A DNA stretch of 64,000 nt from Epiperipatus broadwayi (Eukaryota; Onychophora; Udeonychophora; Euonychophora; Peripatidae), in contig JAQFVV010012423.1 in assembly GCA_028023455.1 (NCBI GenBank), positions 8,286,269 to 8,350,268 of the forward strand, in the 5' to 3' direction. The notes under the pieces were generated by a model, which did no database searches, was not told the DNA's origin, and saw only the letters and a program-made list of their open reading frames with translations. The position numbers and the translations under genes are program-made. Within the stretch, counting starts at the first letter, position 1. Each line of letters begins with the position of its first letter. Below, piece by piece: positions 50,443 through 61,300 of this stretch.

Positions 50443-53400
50443 TTCTTGTTAAATAGGCTTAATTATGTGAGCTGGGGTCATTTGTTTTTCATTTCCATCA
50501 ACTATACACTCTTTCTATTTGGTGTTCATGATTATTTAATATATCAACTAAAACAATATAATCTATCTGATTCATCTTCATAGAAAAGTTATTTCTTAAC
50601 GATCATGATTTGTATCCATATTGTTGGCATTCTATTTGGATTCATAGATTGAACATTGGAATAAACTATAGTAAATTTTGTTTTCTTATATTGATCTCAA
50701 GATTCACTGTATTTTTTTTTGCTGTTAACCCTATCATTAAATTTTGAAGTTCTGACATTCTACTTGTACTTAGCTATAGAAATTATTTCTAGCCTAACCT
50801 TGATGCCAAGGCTAATTCTGTTTCCTCTGATGATAACCTGGTATTAATTTTGAAGGGTCTGACAATCTAGTTGTACTTTGGATATCAGATAACTTTCAAT
50901 GCAGCATGGACTCTATCAAACAAAAAGTCATCATTGTGTAAGTTTTCTAAAGAAAGTTGCGTCCTTTCAATTTTATGACTGTAGCAGTGACATTAAGCAA
51001 TTGTTGACAAATTTAATGCTAGTATTAAGGTATTTTTTCTTTTGCCGCTAAACCCAATTATGACTGGCCAATAAATCAGTAGTGCAAAAAATATTAGTCT
51101 TTGGATGTGCATGTTAAATATAATAATTAACAAATTAAACTTCTTAATAAATAATATACATGGAGTTCCTGTTCTCACCTGATATCATTTAATTAGTACA
51201 ATTTACTTGCCCATTGGTAGAAGTGGTTTAAATTTATTCTGCCTAAAACAATTTTCATCATTTATGAAAGCAAAAACATGTACTTTAATACTGATAAATC
51301 ATTCCTTCAAGGTTATACTAATTTCGGTAACCTGAGTAAAACCTTTCTTTGTAGTCAACAGCCTTGAGATCATTGCACAAGTGACTTATAGAAATAAAAA
51401 GCTATTTTTAGTATAAATTTGGATGTCACTTTTAATAACTAAAGCTCTATGCAGATTCTAAAGACATTATGTGTCACTCTACTGTAAAAATTATTGTTTA
51501 ACTTTTTCAAAATGTTATTCTACCAAACAATGCTACATCTCAACATTTATAATAAACAGTAACAATAATAATTACTTTCCTCATGTATTTTATAAAGTAT
51601 TATCTGCTTATATCTTTTTATAAGCATTGTAACAGTAATAAATAAAGATGGGTTTGTTTAATACCTCATGTTCTTAATATGCACACATTATTATTTTTAA
51701 ATAGAAACTGAGTTTCAACTATTTGACAGACCTCCTCAGAGTTTACATTTATCAAAAAAAATTCTAAAAATGTGAATTTTCAAATTTAGATTTAAATCCA
51801 ATACTGTATATATATTTTGCAAAAGATGTAATAAAATATATTGCATTTTCTCCAAGCCTGTATGTTTTAAACTAGCAAAGTTATATATTTTCTGTAGACT
51901 GTCATTCAATCTCATATTGCTGCTACACAAATTTATAACAAAATTTTAATTCATAAATCTCTGATATTCTTAACACATTTGGAACAATGTGTGCAGCATG
52001 CTTTACTATTTGATAGCAAACAATAAATTTTGAGAAAAATAATTGGGGTTGTTTCAACACATATTGCATTTAAATTTCTATTTAATTCCATTATAATTAA
52101 GATATAGTATTCAGACATTTTCTTTACTTGTATGATTGCTTGAATGAAATGTGCTTAAATTCCTCTTCATATTTGCTTGCTTTTATGGATTAGTATTATC
52201 ATCCATAATGCTGAAGCAATTATAAGTAATTGAAGATCTACCACGTATAATTAAATATTGTTAATCTAACCAATGGAAAAATATTAAAGAGTGTATGATT
52301 GGGTTTTGATATACAATATATTATTTAGAATTCTTGAGTTATTGTAGTTGATTACTAATTTATCTTCAAATACACTTTGTGAAGAAAATAAATATTTTAA
52401 AACATAAGAATAATGCTAATGAAGCTTGTCTTATAAATAGCAAAATTATTTTGTTGGATGAGCCAAAATGGAAAGAAAAGCAAATAAAGACTGCCAAAAT
52501 GTAAAAATAAAATAAGTGCTGTTCACTGAATAACTTGCATATTTGGATAATCATGAATATAATAGAAAATATTATAATTGAGCAGGACTAACTGACCTGC
52601 AAGTGCCTCATAGATTTGGGCAACCACATATAATAAATAAAATCATGAACCAAGTAGTTTTTTTCACTTATGTCCTAAATATTTGGGCAATCTAAAATAA
52701 ATTACATAAATGTTGTACTTAAGCAACTAAAATATATAACTAATAAATAGAAAAATAAATATGTTGTTCCACAAATGGCTATATGATAATTCCAATTTAT
52801 ATCTATTGTGAGTTCATAAAATTTGTAAGGTGCCAATGAATTCACAGAGATGAGTATATTTTGCTTGGTAAAGAAAATAAATTCAATAAATGCTGACCTA
52901 TTTGACAATAAAGTATAGTATGGGATGTACAATGAATTATCTTAATTGTAAAATAAATTGTGTAATGAAAGTTTTATAATGATTTATTCAATAGGCAAAT
53001 CAAAATACTTAGGTTAATAATAATAATAATATTTATTGAAGAAACATTAATTCATTAAGGTGGCTAAGATAAAGAACATAATTCTAATTTACCAACTGCA
53101 GTCCAATATTAAATATTTCTTTATAATTTAACCCCTCCTAAATTGCAATTAACAATATATGATTAAAATTATTAAAGCATACAATCATAAAAGGTTTAAT
53201 GATAACCCCCCCCCCAAATAATACATTAATAATTGATTTAAATCCTAATTATGTGAGCCTATTATTTAAGCTTATAGCAAATGATAAGATAATCTTAAAA
53301 AAAAGATTTTGATAAATATTTTATCGTTAAGCACTATTATACTCTGAACCATTATTGACAAGTGAAATTTATTTTGGATTTCTCTTAGCATCTGTTATCA

Positions 53401-53795
53401 ATTTTAGCTTATATATAATTTCAGCTTAGTGGTTATCCCAAGATGTTTTCCTTGGCACATTGAAATTGTAGGTTTCTATGAACATTTTATTCTTAAATGA
53501 AATTCAATTAGTCCTTTGTCAATATTACAATCTATGGTAAATTTTTATAGTTTCATAGCTTCATGGTAGTTAAGCATAACGTTTGTTATTGTAATCATCC
53601 CATTTAGTCATAAAGATATTAAATGAGGTGAAGTTTTGTGTTCCCTCCCCCTTAAATAAATTTTCTACTCACAGTACATATTTCATTATAAGTCCAGAAT
53701 CTATTTGTAAAAGTAAAGTAAGGTAAAATGCAAAATTTTAAACATAAGAAAATGTGTTCTCCATGCTGAAATTGTTTCTGTAGCTATGGCAACAC
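50443..53795. other. AT-rich interval, nothing recognised
   Basis: No gene recognised. A short (AAT)n run lies at about 53017-53031 and a C8 run near 53210. Confidence 0.5.
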
Positions 53796-53929
53796 AAAAT
53801 GCAGCTTTTTTTGTCAAGCATTGTTAACCGAGAGGTCATCACAACCGCCTTGCAAGCAAGTAGTTAGTTGCAGACGGTTGTGGGTTTGTGTCCCGGCCAA
53901 AGCTATGACATATGGAAAAAAAATGCAGC
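53796..53929 (+). mobile_element. tRNA-related SINE-like insertion with target duplications
   Basis: The element 53806-53919 is flanked by AAAATGCAGC on both sides (53796-53805 and 53920-53929), a 10-bp target-site duplication. Inside is a tRNA-like region with a B-box-like GGGTTTGTGTCCC (53882-53894) and a hairpin AACCG...CGGTT. It ends in a run of A (53915-53922). These are the hallmarks of a LINE-mobilised, polymerase III-transcribed SINE. Parent tRNA uncertain; the loop CTTGCAAG would suit an Ala(TGC)-like anticodon. Confidence 0.7.
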
Positions 53930-54161
53930 CTTCTTCTTTTTTAATAAGCACTGGCTTGTGAACATGTGATTCTCTTTCTTCTAAGCCTAATAAGGCATTG
54001 TTATTTTATCATAACTTAAAAAAATATATCATTTTAAAATTTAATAAACAAATGGTTCACTTATTCCAGATTTATTCAAAATAATAAATTTTATTAAGCA
54101 TATGACCTTTTTAACTCTTTTCTTTATTTAGTTATTTATACACTACTATAGATGGCAATAT

Positions 54162-54680
54162 GTGCACATCACAATATATTCATATAATAAATATGATGTT
54201 GCTAAAATTGTATGGAAGGAAGTGGCAGTAGTAGGGTTAACATATGGCAATGATGCATTATGTGTCAGTAAAGGGATATTAGATTACTTAGAAAAAGTAC
54301 AAAGGGAAGTAGGAAGACATGCATTAGATGCAGATGTATGGACAGCAAAGGAGGCAGTTCAAAGAGAAATGGGATGGTCAAGTTTTTATATGAGAGATGC
54401 AAAAAGTAAAATGAAAATGTTTGGTAGATTGCAGTATATGGATAATAAAAGAATAGCCAAAATAGTATTTAATTGGGTTGCAAGTAAAGGGCAGGTAACA
54501 AGATGGGTGAGAAAGGTAATGCAGTATGCGGATGATTTGGATAAAGAATTTATGTTAGTATTACTTGTACAAAAGGTGGGATGATTGTCTTAGGAAGATT
54601 GTTGAGTGTTATAGTGGTAAGAAGTGGGATTGCAGCTGGCACTGTCACAATTGGCAGCATTTTTGAATAGAGTCGCACCA
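54162..54680 (+). pseudogene. LINE ORF2 C-terminal fragment
   Basis: An open frame to 54584 encodes VWKEVAVVGLTYGNDALCVS, YLEKVQREVGRHALDAD, AKEAVQREMGWSSFYMRDAK, the C-terminal domain that follows the RT in a LINE group common in arthropods and other invertebrates ('QREVGRxALGA', 'EAVQGxMGWSSFExR'). A frameshift at about 54580 lets coding-like sequence continue (RWDDCLRKIVECYSGKKW) to 54680. EN and RT are missing, so it is 5' truncated. Not contiguous with the RTE element downstream. Confidence 0.75.
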
Positions 54681-55117
54681 CTTAAAAACGATTTAGTCAC
54701 TTGTATTTACATGCAGAAAGAAGTTTGCTATTAATTGAAAAAAGACCCTTTGATTTCGCTTAGAGGTCTTAAAGGAATCAAGATGGGCAAATTTCCTAAT
54801 GTCCACTCCATATATTCTCATCATTGCAGCTGTTATTACTATATGATTATTCATATAGTATAAGAACATAGATGGGCTGTTCGCCAACATGCATTAGCCA
54901 GCATGGTGAGTTTATTGGCTTTTTAACTCTGAGTTTAAGATCAAGAAACACCATGGTCTTTCTTCTCAGTTGCCTGATAAGGCAGAATGAATGTATGTGT
55001 AAATGATAAATATTTTTCCAATAGATATATACAATCATGACAGACAAAAATAAATCATGACTCTTATTCCCAGGAGGCTGTAAAGTCACCAACCAAGGCA
55101 GCAGTTGGTGGCCGAAG
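54681..55117. other. Interval between two LINE remnants
   Basis: AT-rich to about 55060, then a more GC-rich patch (55080-55165: AGGCAGCAGTTGGTGG, GGTGGAGGGTGC) that is probably the 5' end of the RTE element. Confidence 0.5.
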
Positions 55118-56416
55118 GTGGAGGGTGCTAAGAATCCCCTGATTGTGGACCCAGGCTGCCATTTGATGATGACTTTTTATTTAGGTACTTACAACTGCAG
55201 ATCACTTTCAAGTGAAGGAAGATTGCAAGAATTAGAAGAACTGTCTTATATTAAATGGGACATTATTGGACTTTGTGAAGTTAGAAGAAAAGGTGAAGAG
55301 ACAATTGATTTAAAAAGTGGACATGTACTCTATTATAAAGGCACAAATATTGGAAATACAAGTGGAGTAGGATTCATTATAAATAAAAAGTGGAAGAACA
55401 ACATTGTGGAGATTGATGGTGTATCAGACAGAGTGGCAAGATTAGTTATACAACTTAATAGCAGATACCAAATGCAGATAATTCAGGTTTATGCCCCAAC
55501 AAGTTCTCATAGTGATGAAGTAGTAGAAGATTTTTATATGGATGTACAAAAGGCTTTTGATCAGAATAAACAACATTTTAAAATTGTTATGGGAGACTTT
55601 AATGCTAGAATTGGTAAACAAATGAAAGATGAAAGTGCTGTAGGTAATTTTGGTTATGGTAATAGAAATGAGAGAGGACATAGACTTGTGGAGTTTGCAG
55701 AAAAAGAAAAACTTTATATTATGAATTCTTTTTTTGAGAAAAATGTTAAAAGGAAATGGACATGGAAGCATCCAAATGAAGGTACAGCAGAATTGGATTA
55801 TATTTTGACTAACAGAAAATACATATTTCAAGATTGTAATGTTCTTAATAAATTTAACACAGGAAGTGATCATCGATTAGTAAGATGTAAGATATGTGTT
55901 AATGCAAAACTAGAGAGACAAAAATTATTAAGAAAAACAATATTTACAGTTGATATTCCTAATCTTCAGAAACATTCTAATGAATTTAAATTAGAACTTA
56001 CAAATCAGTTTCAAGTATTAGTAGATTTTGAACATGATTCAGATTTGAATGAAATTAATATGAAAATAACTGATACACTTTTAAAAACTGCAACAAAGAT
56101 AGCTGGTAGAAAAAAGCAGCAATTGACCTATAATAAAATTTCTACTGAGACTAGAGAATTTATGAAGAAAAGAAGGAATATGAAGATATACAAAAATGAT
56201 GCATTAAAAAAAATTGAATATCTCAAATTTTGTAAAATGGTGCAGAAAAGAGCTGAAAATGATATAAGAAAGTATAACTGTGAACTAGCAAGGAAAACTA
56301 TACAAGAGAATAAAAGTCTCAAGAGTGTAAAACAGCATTTTGGTATTGGTAGAAAATTTATATCTGCAATAAAAATAAAAGATGGAATTATTACTAAAAA
56401 GAGGATGACATCATGA
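55118..56416 (+). CDS. RTE-type LINE ORF2, endonuclease part
   Basis: The first open block of an RTE-clade LINE. From the Met at about 55166 it reads LGTYNCRSLSSEGRLQELEE, GLCEVRRKGEE (catalytic Glu), SGVGFIINKKW, IQVYAPTSSHSD, IVMGDFNARIG, ELDYILTNRKY and FNTGSDHRLVRCK, a complete APE endonuclease of the kind often annotated 'craniofacial development protein 2-like'. A Lys-rich linker follows. The frame is lost by a one-base change near 56400; RT continues in another frame from 56403. The element acts in nuclear target-primed reverse transcription. This segment has no stops, although the downstream part is broken. Confidence 0.9.
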   Translation: MEGAKNPLIVDPGCHLMMTFYLGTYNCRSLSSEGRLQELEELSYIKWDIIGLCEVRRKGEETIDLKSGHVLYYKGTNIGNTSGVGFIINKKWKNNIVEIDGVSDRVARLVIQLNSRYQMQIIQVYAPTSSHSDEVVEDFYMDVQKAFDQNKQHFKIVMGDFNARIGKQMKDESAVGNFGYGNRNERGHRLVEFAEKEKLYIMNSFFEKNVKRKWTWKHPNEGTAELDYILTNRKYIFQDCNVLNKFNTGSDHRLVRCKICVNAKLERQKLLRKTIFTVDIPNLQKHSNEFKLELTNQFQVLVDFEHDSDLNEINMKITDTLLKTATKIAGRKKQQLTYNKISTETREFMKKRRNMKIYKNDALKKIEYLKFCKMVQKRAENDIRKYNCELARKTIQENKSLKSVKQHFGIGRKFISAIKIKDGIITKKRMTS

Positions 56417-58009
56417 AATGTATAGAAGACTTCTATCAAGAATTATATAGTAATAAAGAACAAGTACTTTCTATATCTATTATATCTTCAGAATTGCCCA
56501 GAATTTTAAATGAAGAAGTGAGACATGCAATTAAATTTATGAAGAAAGGAAAGGCTCCAGGTAATGATGGAATTATAATTGATATATTAAAAGAAGCAGG
56601 TGAAGAAATAGAAAATTTTTTAGCAAAGTTATATACCAAATGTCTAAATGATAAAGATGTACCAGATGATTGGAAGAATGCAGTATTAATATTAATATTT
56701 AAAAAAGGTGATAAAGAAGATATTAGAAATTACAGACCTATCAGCCTTTTATCAGTTTTATACAAAATTTTTACCAAGATAATTACAACTCATCTACAGA
56801 GAACATTGGATTTCCACCAACCAAGAGAACAAGCTGGATTTAAAAGTGGTTTTAGTACAGTAGATCATATCCAGGTATTGAGAGAAGTTATAAGAAAGGA
56901 CAAATGAATATGAGTTGCCATTATGCTTTGGATTTGTAGATTATGAAAAGGCATTTGATTCTATAAACATTTCTTCAGTGATTAAAGCATTGGATCATCA
57001 AGGTATAGATCCAGGATATTGTCATATTTTAAAGAATATTTATAAAAATGCAACAGCAACAATTAGATTACATAAGATACTAGAAAAGTCAACATTGAGA
57101 AGGGTGTAAGACAGGGTGACTCCATATCTCCAAAACTTTTTACAGCAGTGCTGCAAGAAGTATTTTGTGGATTAAAATGGGAAGCTAAAGGAGTGAAAGT
57201 AAATGAAGATTATTTAAGTCATTTAGATTTTGCAGATGATGTAGTTGTTTTTGCAAATAATGCTTTAGAGCTGCAGGAAATGTTGCAGGAGTTATCAGAT
57301 AAAAGTAGGACTAAAGATAAATGTTAAAAAGACTAAAGTAATGTTTGATGGATTTTTTCAAAATATGAAAATAAAGATTGATTATGAGTTAGAAGAATTT
57401 AACAGCTACAAATACCTTGGTCAGATTATTAATGCAGATGGAAAGATAACGGATGAAGTTAATCATAGAATTAAACTTGGTTGAAGTGCTTTTGGTAGAA
57501 ATAACTTGATACTAAAAGGAAATATGCCTATGTGTTTGAAAAAGGTTTTTAATAAGTATGTTTTATCAGTTCTTACTCATGGATCTGAGACTTGGACACT
57601 TAATAGAGGAGAAATATAGAGATTTCAGACCACTCAAATAAGTATGGAGAGATGCATGTTGGAAGTAACAAGAAGAGATCAAAAACACAGTATATGGGTA
57701 AGAGAACAATCAGGTGTTACTGACCTCATAGAAAAAATTAAAAGACTGAAGTGGAGTTGGGCTGGACATATTGCTAGAAGAGATGATAATAGATGGATTA
57801 TTGAAATATTAAACTCGATTCCAAGAGACTGTAAAAGATCCAGAAAGAGACCACATGTGAGATGGATGGATGAAATAAGAAAGTGTGCAGGGGTGATGTG
57901 GAGAAGAGAAGCTAAAGATGGAGATAGATTGAAATTGGAGAGATCTTCATTCTGCAGTGGATTGATAATGGCTGATGATGATTTACATAATAGTTATACA
58001 AAACATTGA
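56403..58009 (+). pseudogene. RTE-type LINE ORF2, reverse transcriptase with several breaks
   Basis: Continuation of the preceding block. 56413-56907 holds KMKKGKAPGNDGI-like FMKKGKAPGNDGI, LIFKKGDKEDIRNYRPISLL and QAGFKSGFSTVDHI. A shift near 56897 leads to CFGFVDYEKAFDS. A shift near 57095 leads to GVRQGDSISPKLF and LDFADDVVVFA (catalytic box). A shift near 57305 leads to INVKKTKVMF and YKYLGQII. TGA near 57482 and TAG near 57618 are in-frame stops. The last block, 57644-58009, carries LKWSWAGHIARRDDNRW and RPHVRWMDEIRK, the RTE C-terminal signature. Four frameshifts and two stops make this a pseudogene, yet the peptide blocks are well preserved. Confidence 0.9.
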
Positions 58010-58452
58010 ATGACTGTTGTATTGTTGATATTTTCAAGTACAAATTTAATAATTATTTTTGGGGGGAGAAGGGTGCTGCAGCACCCCATGCTTATGGACC
58101 ACCTGTCACAGTAGACAGTAGTCATTTTAGAAGTCTACATCTAGTTACCTACGGCTGTTTTTGAAATTAAAATATATTTAAGCATGCCATAGGTATATTT
58201 TATCTATAATTAATTGCCAGATTTTTAAAATAATAATTAACCCTTTGAATTATCTTTTTTTTTTATTCGATTTGATAAAAAAAGACCAACTCTATATAAT
58301 TACTATAAAACTCTTGACAAATTATTTTAATCTGTATAATTATTTTATATTGTAAAGAAGGAATATCAACTGAATTTTAAATACTGTACTGTTATTATCG
58401 ATCACATTGCCCAATTCTACAAAACTCTTAAAGTTAAAAAACTACTTTGTCG
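58010..58452. other. 3' end of RTE and AT-rich spacer
   Basis: Just after the ORF stop comes a G-rich patch with the palindrome GGGTGCTGCAGCACCC (58071-58086), perhaps marking the LINE end or a neighbouring insertion. Then AT-rich DNA. Confidence 0.45.
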
Positions 58453-58453
58453 A

Positions 58454-58524
58454 GCGTTGATGGCCTAGCGGTTAGTATAGCTGCCTTCCAATCAGCTGGC
58501 CCGGGTTCGCTTCTTGGTCAACGC
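58454..58524 (+). tRNA. tRNA-Gly(TCC)-like pseudogene with A-tail
   Basis: Seventy-one bases fold as a tRNA: a perfect 7-bp acceptor stem (GCGTTGA/TCAACGC), a D arm with AGCGGTTAGTA, an anticodon loop CTTCCAA (TCC, Gly) on a stem with one C-T mismatch, and a T arm with loop TTCGCTT. The invariant A58 of the T loop is C here, two T-stem pairs are G-U, and instead of a T-run terminator the gene is followed by TTTGAC and a run of about 13 A. I read it as a retroposed tRNA pseudogene or a very short SINE, not a working gene. Confidence 0.75.
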
Positions 58525-60490
58525 TTTGACAAAAAAAAAAAACTATTTTCTCTGAAAATTAGCATAAGCTTAAGTGATCTAACGTTAAGTCGGTAATCAA
58601 TTAAGTTCTATTTTTTATATTTGAATTATGTTTTAATATATATAAACATGCCAAAGGGAAAAAAATATTACAAAGAACACAGAAATAATTTGTTACTGAA
58701 AGGAAAAGTTTTAATTCAATTTATAGTAGAACTAAGCATTTCTAGTAATAGTAGTAATAATTGTAAAATATATTTGGGGAAAAAAATATTGCGCATGCTC
58801 ATCCGGAAATACAACGTCATGTAATTTTGTAATAACAAGAGAAAAAACTAAACTGGCAGAAAATTTTTAATATAACTTTAGGTAAGATTTTAAAAACAAT
58901 TTAACAAGCGTGAAATTAAAAAATATTAAATATTTTATAGCATTCAGTATATTTTTAAAATTATCTTTTAATTAAATTCATAAAAATTAGAAGCCTTTAT
59001 CTTGCAAATTGCAGTATTTAGAACATTGGTTGTCAAGCACGTGGTTTCTTGGCTTGTAAATTTTGTATCTAATAGTAAAGATAATTTTTATGATTAAATT
59101 AATTTATGATTTCTCATTGCCTTATTGTCTTCAATTTTTTTGTTTGGTGAGATATAATTTTCCCGTTATCTTTAGATATTGGATGTCGACTTCTAGTATA
59201 GAATCGTTCACTTCGTAAACTGTTTTTTTTCTCTTAAATACATTAAAATTTAAGCATAATGGTTATTTTACTTTACAATATTTTTTTAAGAAAATTAAAT
59301 TTAAGTAAAAGAAGTTGGAGAATTAAAATTGTGTAATGACAAGTATGGTGTCTGAATGGTCGAATTTGAACATGTCACACGAATTCCTTCAATGAGAATT
59401 AAGAATTGACGTAACAAAATACTGCTTTGATATTTAAATATGATTTATGAATTAAAAGTATGTTTTGCGTTTGTAATAATGAAAAATTAAAAACTATCTT
59501 TATTTTGTAATCTGAATTAGAATTAATTAATTTTATTTACTAATTTAATTATTCTTTATATTAAAACTGAACTAAGTAAAAATCAATTCGTTAGTCAAAT
59601 TCAAACGCAGGTGTTCAACTTAATATTGGCGTCCTTATCAGATGTTTTCATCGTATTCTCATGCAGGCCAGCTGCAAACATTTAACGGGCCTTTATAATA
59701 ATATTTTGAATCTCTTGTAGTCATGTAAGTACTGTATATTGGTAAAATAGTAATAGAAAAAAAAATTAGTATGGCTAACAAAGGCAAAACTCCCCAAAAT
59801 TTTGTGCTAGTATAGAAATGGTGATCATGTGATGTTTGATGGCCAACAAATATTAAAAAAATAGCTATCATATATTAGATATTCCCTTTCTAAGGATTGA
59901 ATTTGCAATAATAGGAAATATGGATTGAACTAAATCAAATAAATGATTTATATAATTATTTATCTAGGTAGTTAATTTGCATTAAATCAATACTATAAAG
60001 GATTGGTAATGTAAAGTAAGGTCTTCAATTAAAAATGTACTCACTAATAAATATTAAGTTTACCTACATTTATAAACATCAAAACATATTCTGTCTATTC
60101 TCTTATGTGTGTGAACTTCTGACTGAGTCCTAATAATGCCATAGTAAAAACTGATGATTATTATAAATGACAATATCTGTACTGATGTAATTCATTGTTT
60201 TCCTGAATGCATAACTTTAAATAAAGCAAAAGATTTGGAAAAACTATAAATATATATATGCATAGGATGTGTGGATTAAAATAAACATAGATTATAGATA
60301 GACAGCTAATTTAATTAATTTTATAACAAATTCATTAAATAAAATCATCATTAAAATTAACAAGTCATCAGATTTCATGTATGTATGAATATGCCAGAGC
60401 TAATTTGACAAATTTCTAATAGATTATGGCGTTATCAGAAGTATATTCTCTTATTCTTCTCCTTCACTTTCTTTGCATATCTTCATATAA
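58525..60490. other. AT-rich interval with one low-confidence minus-strand ORF
   Basis: The minus-strand ORF 59659-59871 (70 codons) has a plausible membrane segment (FWGVLPLLAILIFFSITILP) followed by YSTYMTTRDSKYYYKG. Hydrophobic stretches are common by chance in AT-rich DNA and I recognise no family. Otherwise nothing is seen. Confidence 0.3.
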
Positions 60491-60604
60491 TTATATATAT
60501 TGCTTATAACACTCTATTCATATACACGTTAATGCAACAAATTTTCTTAAAAATTTGTTGCATTAACATGTATATGAATAGAGTGTTATAAGCAATATAT
60601 ATAA
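60491..60604. repeat. Near-perfect fold-back, 55-bp arms, 4-nt loop
   Basis: Arms 60491-60545 and 60550-60604 are complementary with a single mismatch (CACGTT against CATGTT, a CpG-type change). AT-rich; likely a recent fold-back MITE or hairpin-forming duplication. Confidence 0.95.
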
Positions 60605-60796
60605 ATTAAGATTATGACGTTTTAAAAATATACATATATGTGTGAACAAACAGTATAATGACAAAATAAATGTTAGTCTAGTTTCTTAATTTTAAAATGA
60701 TTATCTTTGAAGTTAACTATGCAAATACATACATTGTACAAGGTATTCTGTACATTATATAAACAAAGGTTTTTTAATATTAATAATTTTTTTTGT

Positions 60797-60971
60797 CATT
60801 CATTAAACTAGAGATTATCCAATAATGAATGAAGAAATCCAATAATGAATAATATTTCTATAGCTTAATTTTCATTACACTACTTAGTCACCACCTTGTA
60901 TGAGGATGGTGTATGAAAATTGCTCCACAGAAATATTTTTCGTTATTGGATAATCTCCAGTTTAATGAATG
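60797..60971. repeat. Fold-back MITE with ~30-bp terminal inverted repeats
   Basis: The ends CATTCATTAAACTAGAGATT and AATCTCCAGTTTAATGAATG are inverted repeats continuing through ATCCAATAA / TTATTGGAT. The interior is also roughly self-complementary (AATATTTCT...AATTTTCAT against ATGAAAATT...AGAAATATT). Non-coding. A related fragment lies at 61215-61300. Confidence 0.85.
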
Positions 60972-61059
60972 GTTAATAAAAATTATTAATATACTTTCAC
61001 TATGTGATATGTGTCCAAGTTGTCAGGGCTGCACATTTGACAATTATCAATTAAACTGT

Positions 61060-61205
61060 AGTAATTTGCTATCTCTCTATATATACTAAACATTGATAAA
61101 GATATGTGTAAGAGATTATGATCTGAGCCAAGTGATGAGTGCTAGTTCAGCACAAAATGTGTATATTGGGGATTATAGATCTTTTTCACATTTGGTCATT
61201 TGTTT
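61060..61205 (-). repeat. Dispersed repeat R1, partial minus copy
   Basis: Contains GCTATCTCTCTATATATACT, AGATTATGATCTGAGCC, AAGTGATGAGTGCTAGTTC and TATATTGGGGATTATAGATC, matching the R1 middle and part of its 5' region with about 80% identity by eye. The GGGATTTGAAC end is missing. Confidence 0.7.
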
Positions 61206-61214
61206 ATGATTACA

Positions 61215-61300
61215 TCTCTTCACAAGGTATTATTAGTCTTGACCTTGCATGAGAGTGATATAGTGAAAATTATATTACAGAAATATTCATTACAGCTTTT
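61215..61300. repeat. Fragment related to the MITE at 60.8 kb
   Basis: CACAAGGTATTATTAGTC, ATGAGAGTGATATAGTGAAA and ATTACAGAAATATTC parallel the right half of the MITE at 60890-60945 (CACCTTGTATGAGGATGG, GAAAATTGCTCCACAGAAAT). It directly follows an R1 copy, which may itself have been an insertion target. Confidence 0.5.

Noticed and set aside
55442-56639. Minus-strand ORFs across the RTE element
   Set aside because: Antisense shadows of the endonuclease and RT blocks.
59659-59871. Small membrane protein gene on the minus strand
   Set aside because: It has a hydrophobic stretch, but no known family, start context, splice evidence or conserved neighbour; chance is likely in AT-rich DNA.
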